Below the pieces are notes generated by a model. It had not been told where the DNA came from, did no database searches, and saw only the letters and a list, made by a program, of their open reading frames with translations. A DNA stretch of 64,000 nt from CAWCPR01 sp963797475. Its GTDB lineage: Bacteria; Chloroflexota; Anaerolineae; Anaerolineales; UBA4823. The stretch is from contig CAWCPR010000001.1 in assembly GCA_963797475.1 (NCBI GenBank), forward strand, positions 2,542,001 to 2,606,000, in the 5' to 3' direction. The position numbers were made by a program, and so were the translations under genes. Of the stretch, positions 49,675 to 57,653 are shown piece after piece; positions within the stretch are counted from its first letter, which is position 1; each line of letters begins with the position of its first letter.

Positions 49675-49875
49675 TCAGGCTGTCTTGGTGCTGAAGTGAA
49701 ACAGGGCATACAGCGGGCACCAGCCAACCAACCCGGTGAGCAGCGGCACCAGGCCGACGATCTTAAACGCCAGCCCAAGGCCGCCAGCGAACACGCCCCA
49801 CCCCAGGTAGATCAGAACGATCCCCAGCAATATTCGCACGATCCGATCCCAGCCAGCTTCATTTAGCTTCAACAT
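49675..49875 (-). CDS. DUF2892 small membrane protein
   Basis: A 66-residue protein: MLKLNEAGWDRIVRILLGI, then two transmembrane segments, then the LTGLVGWCPLYALFHFST end with the conserved G-x-CP-x-Y motif of DUF2892. It is homologous to the C-terminal domain of the neighbouring thioredoxin fusion. The family is often found next to rhodanese or thioredoxin genes, and function is unknown. A ribosome-binding site (aggaggattgaaa) is clear. Confidence 0.85.
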   Translation of the reverse strand: MLKLNEAGWDRIVRILLGIVLIYLGWGVFAGGLGLAFKIVGLVPLLTGLVGWCPLYALFHFSTKTA

Positions 49876-50053
49876 TTTTCAATCCTCCTGCGAGATTTAG
49901 CGATCTTTTTAATTCCAATTTTGATCCAAACGTCTTCGATCCATCCAGGCCCACAACCTGGGCCTGGCTTATATCCTTTAGACGCGCGAAAGCTCAAAAG
50001 GTTACATTTTGCACAAACCCTCAATCCCTGCTTGATCGAAAAGCCGGCCCCTG

Positions 50054-50161
50054 TTTTGACGAATTTTATTCATCCTGACGCGTAATACGGTAAGAGCGCC
50101 CAACACGATTTTGACGAATTTTATTCATCCTGACGCGTAATACGGTAAGAGCGCCCAACAC
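50054..50161. repeat. Tandem direct repeat, 2 x 53 bp with period 55
   Basis: The 53-bp unit beginning ttttgacgaattttattc and ending gcgcccaacac occurs at 50054-50106 and, identically, at 50109-50161. Each unit contains TTGACG. The surrounding spacer (49876-50269) holds no gene. The sequence resembles a duplicated regulatory site more than a coding repeat. Confidence 0.92.
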
Positions 50162-50253
50162 TTATCTATTCTGTAATTTTATCTGCGCACAGTTGATGCT
50201 ACAATCCAAAAATGGATGAATTTCCGCCCGAACACGCCACACTGGATTGCAGG

Positions 50254-50259
50254 TATAAT
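50254..50259 (+). promoter_or_regulatory. -10 element directly before the parvulin gene
   Basis: TATAAT (50254-50259) would start transcription near 50266, four bases before ATG 50270, so the mRNA would be leaderless. No clear -35 is seen. A second possible -10 (TACAAT, 50200-50205) lies further upstream. Confidence 0.45.
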
Positions 50260-50269
50260 CTAGACTGTC

Positions 50270-51208
50270 ATGTCCCGGTTCTTACAACCATTCAAAGGCC
50301 TGGCGCGGCTGGCCTTCCTGGCGCTAACGCTGGCAGCCTGCAGCCTGGCCCGCCAGACACCCGCGACGCTGCCTGCCGGCGCTTCGCCGACCTCTGCTCC
50401 CAGCGCCGGGCTAAGCCCGACCGGTCCGGCAAATTCTCCAACGCCTTTTCAACCTTCAGCAACTCCGCCGCCTCTGGCGGCGCAAGTCAACGACGCCGGG
50501 ATCAGCCTGGCGGAATTTCAGGCCGAGCTGGCCCGCTATAAGGCCGCAGTTGGCACAGAACTGGCACCTGAGGATGAACAGCGGGTATTGGATGACCTGA
50601 TCAACCAGACCCTGTTGGCCCAGGGCGCCCGAGAAGATGGATTTGTGGTAGACGACAACATGCTCCAGGATCGCATAGACCAGCTCACCTCCAAATTGGG
50701 GAGCGCCCAGGCGCTTTCGGATTGGATGGCGGCCAACGGCTACGTGCAGGCGGACTTCCGCCAGGACCTGGCCCGCTCGATCGCCGCGGCATGGAAGCGC
50801 GATCAGATCATCGCCAGCGTGCCGCAAACCGCCGATCAGGTGCATGTCCGCCAGATCCTGCTGGATACGGCCGACCAGGCCAACCAGGCGCTTGCCCAGT
50901 TGAAGGCCGGCGCAGACTTCGCCAACCTGGCAGCCGAGAACGACCCGGTGACCGAGGGCGACCTGGGCTGGTTCCCACGCGGCTACCTGCCGGACCCGAA
51001 AATCGAGGCGGCCGCTTTCAGCCTGCAGCCGGACCAGTTCAGCGACGTGATCGCCTCCTCCACCGGCTTCCACATCCTGCAGGTGATCGAGCGCGACCCG
51101 CAGCGATCCTTGACCCCAGACGCCCGCCTGGCGCTGCAAGGCCATGCCTTGCAGGACTGGCTGGACCAGCGCCGCAGCCAGAGCGATATCCAGGTCTTGC
51201 TGCCTTAG
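50270..51208 (+). CDS. Parvulin-type (PrsA/SurA-like) peptidyl-prolyl isomerase lipoprotein
   Basis: A 312-residue exported lipoprotein. The lipobox LTLAAC follows a hydrophobic signal segment, then a Pro/Ser/Thr-rich linker of about 45 residues. A SurA-N-like helical chaperone region (ELAPEDEQRVLDDLINQTLLAQGARE) is followed by the rotamase domain (VHVRQILLDT, GDLGWFPRGYLPD, TGFHILQVIERD). It would assist folding of exported proteins outside the membrane. No ribosome-binding site is seen before ATG 50270, in keeping with a leaderless transcript. A membrane-anchored protein gene follows after 8 bp. Confidence 0.87.
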   Translation: MSRFLQPFKGLARLAFLALTLAACSLARQTPATLPAGASPTSAPSAGLSPTGPANSPTPFQPSATPPPLAAQVNDAGISLAEFQAELARYKAAVGTELAPEDEQRVLDDLINQTLLAQGAREDGFVVDDNMLQDRIDQLTSKLGSAQALSDWMAANGYVQADFRQDLARSIAAAWKRDQIIASVPQTADQVHVRQILLDTADQANQALAQLKAGADFANLAAENDPVTEGDLGWFPRGYLPDPKIEAAAFSLQPDQFSDVIASSTGFHILQVIERDPQRSLTPDARLALQGHALQDWLDQRRSQSDIQVLLP

Positions 51209-51216
51209 AGGACATC

Positions 51217-51969
51217 ATGGAGACTTTCGATACCAATGATTTACCCCGGCCCATCCACAGGTATACTGCGATGTTGTTCAATATCTTAACCGTGTTGATC
51301 CTGTTGGGCGCCCTGTGTATCCTGGGCGTGTTTGCGGCGGTCTTCGTCAATCCCTACGTGAGCTTCAACCCCTTCCCACCGCCCACCCTGCCTGTGGCGC
51401 TCACTTATCCGACGGCCACCGCCACAGCCGGCGTCAACCTGCCCCCCACCTGGACTCCGACCGCTACCCTGGAACCGACGGCGACCGGCACGCCGCGCCC
51501 CAGCGCGACGCTGCCGCTCACTGATACGCCCTTCTCCCTGGTGACTCCCGGCCCGGGAACCCCAACCGTCACCAGCGGAGGCATGCCCTTCGTGCTCCAG
51601 GAAGGCAGCCCGGTCTCCATCGCCAATATCGCTCACCCCGAACTGGCCTGCAACTGGATGGGCGTCGCCGGGCAGGTGCTCGATTTGACCGGCGCAGCCG
51701 TGCCGGGCCAGCAGGTGCAGTTGGGCGGAGTCCTGGGCGGGCAGCCTTTGCCGGGTGGTGAGATGCTCACCCTGACCGGCCTGGCCCCCGAATACGGGCC
51801 CGGTTATTACGAGTTCACCCTGGCGGACAAGCCCATCGCTTCCAGGCATGCCCTGTGGGTGCAGCTCCTGGACCAGGCTGGCCTGTCGATGTCCGACAAG
51901 ATCTATTTCGACACCACCGCCGACTGCGACAAGAACCTGATCATCCTGAACTTCAAGCAGGTGCGCTAA
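51217..51969 (+). CDS. Membrane-anchored protein with Pro/Thr linker and Ig-like domain
   Basis: A 250-residue protein. A short cytoplasmic N-terminus (METFDTNDLPRPIHRYT) is followed by one transmembrane helix (VLILLGALCILGVFAAVFV). A Pro/Thr-rich stalk of about 75 residues (TPTATLEPTATGTP) follows, then an extracellular beta-rich domain with two widely spaced Cys (ELACNWMGVAGQV and TTADCDKN). I recognise no named family. ATG 51217 is chosen because open frame upstream is a shadow of the parvulin gene. It is likely co-transcribed with the parvulin gene. Confidence 0.68.
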   Translation: METFDTNDLPRPIHRYTAMLFNILTVLILLGALCILGVFAAVFVNPYVSFNPFPPPTLPVALTYPTATATAGVNLPPTWTPTATLEPTATGTPRPSATLPLTDTPFSLVTPGPGTPTVTSGGMPFVLQEGSPVSIANIAHPELACNWMGVAGQVLDLTGAAVPGQQVQLGGVLGGQPLPGGEMLTLTGLAPEYGPGYYEFTLADKPIASRHALWVQLLDQAGLSMSDKIYFDTTADCDKNLIILNFKQVR

Positions 51970-51988
51970 GCCAGGCGTAGCTTCCCCT

Positions 51989-52454
51989 TTGCTGTTCCTG
52001 CCGGTCGCCTTGCTGCCCTTATCCACTGCTGCGCCGGCCTGGGTCTGGATGCCCCTGGCGCTGGCGGATGCCGCGTTAGCCTTCTTACTATTTCGGGTCA
52101 GGCCCACCGGACGCAACGTTTTGGCCGGCTTCGGCGGAATGGTATGGGTGATTTTGATTGCGATCGCCGCCTCTCAGCTTTTCGCCGCGACCCCAGCCAT
52201 CGCCGGCGCGGATGGCAAAGCGATCCCAGGTTCCATCGCAACGCTGGAAAAGGTGACGCTCTATGGGACAGAACAATGGATCACGATCCGCGGCTGGAAT
52301 GTAAACAAACCCGTATGGGCTATGAGCTGGCGCTCGAGTTCTCGACGGAGCGCGGCGACGCCAAGACCGTGGAAACACTGCGCCGCAATGGGCCGCCAGA
52401 CCGGACGTCCCCGTTTACATCTTCGCCGGGCGGGATGACGTGAACGCCATCTGA
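51989..52454 (+). pseudogene. Alpha/beta-hydrolase remnant with internal deletions
   Basis: Three pieces of one hydrolase-like gene are joined with material missing. First come transmembrane helices plus LEKVTLYGTEQWITIRGW and NVNKPV, where a family member would continue into the oxyanion-hole GGPG motif. Next is a frame-shifted YELALEFSTERGDAKTVETL, typical of the cap domain. Last is DVPVYIFAGRDDVNAI with the stop at 52452, typical of the strand before the catalytic Asp. The nucleophile elbow is gone. It is not functional. It abuts, and is antisense to, the 3' end of the kdpD-like gene. Confidence 0.6.
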
Positions 52455-53909
52455 AGACGATAACCTGACAGGACTATTCCAATTCTCAGCCTCAACGCCA
52501 GATTTCTCCCCGGCGACCGGTTCAAGCGGCAGCGCCAGGGTGATAATCGTCCCACCTCCTGGGCGGTTTTCGGCGCCGATGAAACCGCCATGCGCTTCCA
52601 GGATCCCTTTACAGATGGATAAACCCAACCCGGTGCCGCTGATCTGATCTGGGCGTTGGACCCGGTAGAATTTTTCAAAGACGCGCTTCAGGTCTTCTTT
52701 TGGGATTCCCACCCCCCTGTCAGCCACCTCGATCTCTACAAAAGCTCCGGCTTTGTAAGCTCGAATATCAATGGGCGTATCGGGAGAAGAAAATTTCATA
52801 GCGTTATCGATCAGGTTAATCAGCACCTGGACCATCAGGACGAAATCCATCTGGACGAGGGGTAGATCGTCCGGCACATCTACGGTGATGGTACGGTCTC
52901 TGCCGCGATCTCCGACTTGCTCCAGCGCGGATTCTATCAGATCCTGAACCTCCACCGGCTCCAATACTACCCGCATCGCTCCGGCTTCAATCCTGGTCAT
53001 GTTCAAAAGGTTACCAACCAGGCGGTTCAGCCGTTCGGCCTCTTCTCCCGCCGTATCCAGCAGGCTTTGAAGAGTCCCTTCATCCAGGTGGGCTCTTTGT
53101 TCTCGCAAGATGCTGATTACGCCGGTGATAGAAACTAAGGGCGTGCGCAAATCGTGGGAGATGGAGTTGAGCAGGGCAGTTTGCAGCCGTTCCGTCTCGT
53201 GGCTGAGCTCAGCCTGGTGCGCCTGCTCAGCAAGCTGGGCGCGTTCAATCGCCAGCGCCGCCTGGCTGGCAAACGCCTCCAGCAAACGGCGCTGTTCAGG
53301 TTCCAGAGGCGAGGCGGGCTCTCGGGGTTTTATGCCCAGCACCCCCACCGTGCCATGGACTGTTTTGAGTGGGAGATAACGGGCTTCCGCCGCCGACAAG
53401 GTATTAGTGCCGCGCCCGGCAGCTTGGCCGTGCAGGTAAGACCAGACCGCAACCGCACGCTCGTTTTCATCCAGAACGAAGTGCAGGCTGTTTGTATAAG
53501 GTTCCAGAATCCCCTTTTTCTCCGCGTCCGCCATAAAGATTACAACTTCGCGGCCGAACGTCTGGCTGACGTGGTCTAAAAACACGCGCAGGATCTCGTC
53601 CAGACCTTCCGCGGCGGCCAAATCACGGCTCAGAGAATAGAGCGTGGCCGTGTCGGTTTCTCGCTGTTGAGCGGCCTGAGCTCGCTCGCTCACTTCCGCC
53701 GAGAGCTGGCTGATCACCAGACTGACCGCCATCAGGCCTACAAAAGTCAGAACATATTGTGTGTCCGAAACGGCAAAGGTGAGATATGGGGGAACAAAAA
53801 AGAAATCGTACGATAATACGCTTGCGATGGACACCAGGATGGAAGGCCCTCGCCCAAGAAAGTACGAAGAGACCACGACGCCCAACAAATAAATGGTGGG
53901 TCTCCACAT
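52320..53909 (-). CDS. kdpD: KdpD-like sensor kinase, membrane and kinase part (truncated)
   Basis: About 475 native residues of the C-terminal two-thirds of KdpD. Transmembrane helices (TIYLLGVVVSSYFLGRGPS, then FDFFFVPPYLTF-type) are followed by a GAF-like region and the histidine kinase core: H-box SISHDLRTPLVSI, N-box NLIDNAMKFS, G1 EVADRGVGIP, G2 GTGLGLSICKG. The native end is near LALPLEP; about 60 further residues read antisense through the hydrolase remnant because no stop follows. The N-terminal KdpD domain is cut away (see the fragment at 54093). If expressed, it would phosphorylate a KdpE-like regulator, but no kdpE is present here. Confidence 0.75.
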   Translation of the reverse strand: MWRPTIYLLGVVVSSYFLGRGPSILVSIASVLSYDFFFVPPYLTFAVSDTQYVLTFVGLMAVSLVISQLSAEVSERAQAAQQRETDTATLYSLSRDLAAAEGLDEILRVFLDHVSQTFGREVVIFMADAEKKGILEPYTNSLHFVLDENERAVAVWSYLHGQAAGRGTNTLSAAEARYLPLKTVHGTVGVLGIKPREPASPLEPEQRRLLEAFASQAALAIERAQLAEQAHQAELSHETERLQTALLNSISHDLRTPLVSITGVISILREQRAHLDEGTLQSLLDTAGEEAERLNRLVGNLLNMTRIEAGAMRVVLEPVEVQDLIESALEQVGDRGRDRTITVDVPDDLPLVQMDFVLMVQVLINLIDNAMKFSSPDTPIDIRAYKAGAFVEIEVADRGVGIPKEDLKRVFEKFYRVQRPDQISGTGLGLSICKGILEAHGGFIGAENRPGGGTIITLALPLEPVAGEKSGVEAENWNSPVRLSSSDGVHVIPPGEDVNGDVRSGGPLRRSVSTVLASPRSVENSSASS

Positions 53910-54093
53910 AGCCTACAACCACATCGACGCCTTCCGCCACGCGCTGGTGGGCGGCCTCGAGCATGGCATAAGTTTTACCGACCCCGGCTGCATAGCCCAG
54001 GAAGATCGTCAGCTTTCCACGCTGCTGCTCTTCCGCCTGAATGCGGGCCAGCAGTTGGTCGGGGTCGGGACGGGATGATTTGGGCGAGTCCAT
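53623..54093 (-). pseudogene. kdpD: KdpD N-terminal fragment
   Basis: The first 65 or so residues are the start of KdpD: DQLLARIQAEEQQRGKLTIF, GYAAGVGKTYAMLEAA (Walker A) and DVVVGYVETH. After VETH, near 53905, the sequence jumps into the membrane region of KdpD in another frame, so some 350 residues (rest of the ATP-binding and Usp domains and the first helix) are missing. The residues from about 66 to the stop at 53623 are out of frame. It starts 6 bp after the DUF4118/GAF gene. Confidence 0.75.
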
Positions 54094-54099
54094 GTTCGC

Positions 54100-54840
54100 T
54101 TAAGAGGAACCATTGCCGGCTTTAACCAACTGTGATCTTTCCAGGGCAAGCGCGCTCTGGTTCGTCAGGTTTCTCAACAGACGGTCTTGTTCTAGCGGCA
54201 AAGTAAAATTCCCTTTCCAGATGCGAACTTCACCGATCAGGTCTTTGGCCGATAGGATCGGGATAACCAGATCCGGTTTTCTTTGGACGGGAACCTGAAT
54301 AGGAATGCTGGCAATGACTGGCGCATCTCCACCTTCGACGACAGCCTGGACCAACTGGGCCTGATAGAACTCCTGAACATTCGCCGCCAGCACCTGAGCA
54401 ATCAATTCCCGCGTGCGGGCTGTGGCCAGGTCATTGCTCAAATCGTACATCAGGATCGCTTCGTGCTCACGCGCCTGGGCCTGTTTCAGGCTCGCCTGGA
54501 TGCGCCCGACGACCACGATCGCCACTGCCAGAAAAATCCCCAGCAGCAGCCATCCTTCCAAACTGCCGATGTAAAATGTGTAATAGGGTGGGATGAAGAA
54601 GAAGTTGAAGCAAAGCGCGGCGATCACCGCCGCCGTAATCCCGGCTTGTTGGCCCCAGCGGGCCGTGCTCCAACTGATCGGAACCAGGTACAACAGGGCG
54701 ATTACGCCTTCGCCCAGTTGGTCGCGCCCAACCAGGAACATGCTCCCGGTCAGGCCTGCCACGGCCACCACAGCCAGCACGATATTTTCCAGGTCCTGAA
54801 GTGAGAGAGAGAAATGAAGGCGTTTTCTGGGCGTTTTCAT
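54100..54840 (-). CDS. DUF4118 membrane domain plus GAF-like domain protein
   Basis: A 246-residue protein resembling the middle of KdpD without its kinase. There are three to four transmembrane helices (residues 15-115, with FNFFFIPPYYTFYIGSLEG as the DUF4118 hallmark). A short coiled region (ASLKQAQAREHEAILMYDLS) leads into a GAF-like domain (SAKDLIGEVRIWKG, then RLLRNLTNQSALALERSQL). It lies between kdpC and kdpD, with gaps of 10 and 6 bp. A role as accessory sensor in Kdp signalling is inferred from position. Confidence 0.78.
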   Translation of the reverse strand: MKTPRKRLHFSLSLQDLENIVLAVVAVAGLTGSMFLVGRDQLGEGVIALLYLVPISWSTARWGQQAGITAAVIAALCFNFFFIPPYYTFYIGSLEGWLLLGIFLAVAIVVVGRIQASLKQAQAREHEAILMYDLSNDLATARTRELIAQVLAANVQEFYQAQLVQAVVEGGDAPVIASIPIQVPVQRKPDLVIPILSAKDLIGEVRIWKGNFTLPLEQDRLLRNLTNQSALALERSQLVKAGNGSS

Positions 54841-54850
54841 AACTATCTCC

Positions 54851-55435
54851 CTACTTAAGCGCGTCCAGGGCCAGATTCAACTTCAGTACGTTGATGCGCG
54901 GCTCGCCAAGGAAGCCAAGCTGCCGGCCTTGCGTGTACTCGTCCACCAGGGTAAGAACCTGGTCCTGGCTCAAGCCGCGTTCACGCGCCACACGGGCGAC
55001 CTGGTACAGAGCCGCGGCAACCGAGATATTCGGGTCCAGGCCGCTGCCCGAAGCCGTCACCAGGTCCACCGGGATGGGTTGGATGTTGCCAGGGTCCACG
55101 GCGTGCAGGGCTTCCAGGCGCGCCTTCACAGCCTGCTCTAGAGCCGGATTGGTAGGCCCGAGGTTAGAGCCGGTAGAAGCCGCAGCGTTGTACGGGAACG
55201 GGCCGGTCGCCGAAGGGCGCCCCCAGAAGTAGCGGGGATCGTCGAAAGGCTGGCCGATCAGCTCCGAGCCAACGATTTGGCCGTCGCGATCGATCAGGCT
55301 GCCATTGGCCTGATGTGGGAAAATCAACTGGGCGACCCCCGTAACAGCCAGCGGGTAGATTAAGCCCGTCAGCAGAGTCAGGAGGCCTAAGATAACGGCA
55401 GCGGGACGTAGTTGTGCGGACATATTGTTTTTCAT
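54851..55435 (-). CDS. kdpC: Potassium-transporting ATPase subunit C
   Basis: A 194-residue KdpC with one N-terminal transmembrane helix (AAVILGLLTLLTGLIYPLAVT). The blocks GSELIGQPFDDPRYFWGRPSA, SGSNLGPTNPAL and DLVTASGSGLDPNISVAAA are conserved. It stabilises the KdpFABC complex and assists ATP binding. It overlaps kdpB by 4 bp. Confidence 0.95.
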   Translation of the reverse strand: MKNNMSAQLRPAAVILGLLTLLTGLIYPLAVTGVAQLIFPHQANGSLIDRDGQIVGSELIGQPFDDPRYFWGRPSATGPFPYNAAASTGSNLGPTNPALEQAVKARLEALHAVDPGNIQPIPVDLVTASGSGLDPNISVAAALYQVARVARERGLSQDQVLTLVDEYTQGRQLGFLGEPRINVLKLNLALDALK

Positions 55436-57642
55436 ACCAGCCTCAAGGCGACCAGAATCAGGTCGACCAGCTTAATCCCAATAAACGGGGCGACCAACCC
55501 GCCCAGCCCGTAAATCAACAAGTTGTCGCGCAGCAGTTGAGCCGCTCCGACCGGGCGGTAGGGCACGCCGCGCAGCGCCAGCGGGATCAGGGCGATGATG
55601 ATCAAGGCATTGAAGATCACCGCCGAAAGAATGGCGCTTTCCGGCGTGGCCAGGCGCAGTACGTTTAGCGCCCCCAACACCGGGTAGGTGCTGGCAAAAG
55701 CGGCCGGGATGATGGCGAAGTACTTGGCAACGTCGTTGGCAATGCTGAAGGTGGTCAGCGCGCCGCGCGTCATCAAAAGCTGCTTGCCGATCTCCACGAT
55801 CTCGATCAGCTTGGTGGGGTTGCTGTCCAGGTCGATCATGTTGGAGGCCTCACGCGCCGGCTGGGTGCCGGTGTTCATCGCCACAGCTACGTCAGCCTGG
55901 GCCAGGGCCGGGGCGTCGTTGGTGCCATCGCCGGTCATCGCCACCAGCCGCCCGCCCGTCTGATACTCGCGGATCAGCTTGAGCTTGGCTTCCGGCGTGG
56001 CCTGGGCCAGGAAATCGTCCACCCCGGCCTCGGCGGCAATCGCCGCGGCGGTCAGCGGGTTGTCGCCGGTGATCATCACCGTCTTGATGCCCATTTTGTG
56101 CAGGTGGCCGAAGCGCTCTTTGATGCCGCCTTTAACGATGTCCTTCAAATGGATCACGCCCAGGGCTTCCCCATTGCGAGTAACCACCAGAGGCGTACCG
56201 CCGTTGCGTGCGATCGATTCCACCATCGTCTGTAAATCCGGAGGCACCGGCTTACCCTGTTCCTGAATTAGAGCGACCATCGCATCCGGAGCGCCCTTGC
56301 GGATGCTGACCTGCGAGTTGCCATCTTCAAAATCTACCCCGCTCATGCGCGTTTGGGCCGAAAATGGGATGAAACGCATCCCAGGAGAGAGGTGTTCTGC
56401 GGAAGCAGCGGCCGCTTCCTGGGTGTAGAGCTCTCCCGGAACGTGGACGGCGGCAGTCTCCAACACAGAGGATTCCCCCACCAGTTTCTCCGGCGCACCG
56501 ACCGTCCGCCCGCGTAAGCCGTACTTCTCTTTGGCCAGCACCACAATGCTGCGCCCCTCGGGCGTCTCATCGGCCAGAGAAGAAAGCTGCGTGGCTTCGG
56601 CGAGGTCACGCTCGTTAACGCCCCTGACCGGGATGAACTCCACAGCCTGGCGATTACCCAGGGTGATGGTGCCGGTCTTATCCAACAGCAGCACGTCAAC
56701 ATCTCCGGCGGCTTCAACGGCCCGCCCGGACATGGCGATCACGTTGCGCTGGATCATGCGGTCCATCCCGGCGATGCCGATGGCGGAGAGCAGCCCGCCG
56801 ATGGTGGTTGGGATCAGGCAGACCAGCAGGGCGATCAGCACGGTGATGGTGATCGGCGTACCTTGCCCGGCGGTTTCGACGCTGTAAAGCGAGAAAGGCA
56901 GGAGGGTGATGCAGACTCCCAAAAAGATAATGGTAAAAGCGGCCAGCAGAATGTTCAGGGCAATCTCGTTGGGCGTCTTCTGGCGCTTGGCGCCTTCGAT
57001 CAGGCCGATCATGCGGTCGAGGAAACCCTCGCCGGGGTTAGCGGTCACCTGGATGATCAGCCAGTCCGAGAGCAGGCGCGTGCCGCCGGTGACGGCGCTG
57101 CGGTCGCCGCCGGATTCGCGGATCACCGGGGCGCTTTCGCCGGTCACGGCGCTTTCGTCCACCGAGGCGATCCCTTCGATGACTTCGCCGTCGGCCGGGA
57201 TGATGTCGCCTGCTTCTACCAGGTAATAATCGCCCTGATGCAGCTCGGTGGAAGAGACGATATCCACCTCCCCGCCGCGCTGCGGCTGGCGCAGGCGCCT
57301 GGCGGGGGTCTCTTTGCGGGTGCGGCGCAGTGCATCGGCCTGGGCCTTGCCGCGTCCCTCAGCCAGCGCCTCGGAAAAGTTGGCGAATAGCACCGTAAAC
57401 CACAGCCAGATCGCTACTGCGCCGATGAAGCCAGCCGGGGCCTCTCCCCGGCCTGAAAGAGCCTGGAACCACAAGGCGGTGGTGAGCAAGCTGCCCACTT
57501 CTACTACGAACATGACCGGGTTGCGCGCCATCCAGCGCGGGTCGAGCTTTTTGAAGGCGTCCACTACGGCGCGCTGGTACAACGCGCCGCGCAGGACGGT
57601 CGCCTTCTTTTCAGGATGAGAAGTAATCGGTTGAGTGGTCAT
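55432..57642 (-). CDS. kdpB: Potassium-transporting ATPase subunit B (P-type ATPase)
   Basis: A 736-residue P-type ATPase. The phosphorylation motif DKTGTITLGNRQ, the actuator motif VTGESAPV, the hinge AMTGDGTNDAPALAQADVAVAM and the KdpB-specific DLDSNPTKLIEIVEIGKQL are all present. It hydrolyses ATP to drive K+ import through KdpA. It starts 11 bp after kdpA and overlaps kdpC. Confidence 0.97.
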   Translation of the reverse strand: MTTQPITSHPEKKATVLRGALYQRAVVDAFKKLDPRWMARNPVMFVVEVGSLLTTALWFQALSGRGEAPAGFIGAVAIWLWFTVLFANFSEALAEGRGKAQADALRRTRKETPARRLRQPQRGGEVDIVSSTELHQGDYYLVEAGDIIPADGEVIEGIASVDESAVTGESAPVIRESGGDRSAVTGGTRLLSDWLIIQVTANPGEGFLDRMIGLIEGAKRQKTPNEIALNILLAAFTIIFLGVCITLLPFSLYSVETAGQGTPITITVLIALLVCLIPTTIGGLLSAIGIAGMDRMIQRNVIAMSGRAVEAAGDVDVLLLDKTGTITLGNRQAVEFIPVRGVNERDLAEATQLSSLADETPEGRSIVVLAKEKYGLRGRTVGAPEKLVGESSVLETAAVHVPGELYTQEAAAASAEHLSPGMRFIPFSAQTRMSGVDFEDGNSQVSIRKGAPDAMVALIQEQGKPVPPDLQTMVESIARNGGTPLVVTRNGEALGVIHLKDIVKGGIKERFGHLHKMGIKTVMITGDNPLTAAAIAAEAGVDDFLAQATPEAKLKLIREYQTGGRLVAMTGDGTNDAPALAQADVAVAMNTGTQPAREASNMIDLDSNPTKLIEIVEIGKQLLMTRGALTTFSIANDVAKYFAIIPAAFASTYPVLGALNVLRLATPESAILSAVIFNALIIIALIPLALRGVPYRPVGAAQLLRDNLLIYGLGGLVAPFIGIKLVDLILVALRLV

Positions 57643-57653
57643 TCAAATCATTC

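Noticed and set aside
50722..51216. Upstream extension of the frame that encodes the Ig-like protein
   Set aside because: It is a shadow of the parvulin gene; the transmembrane protein starts at 51217.
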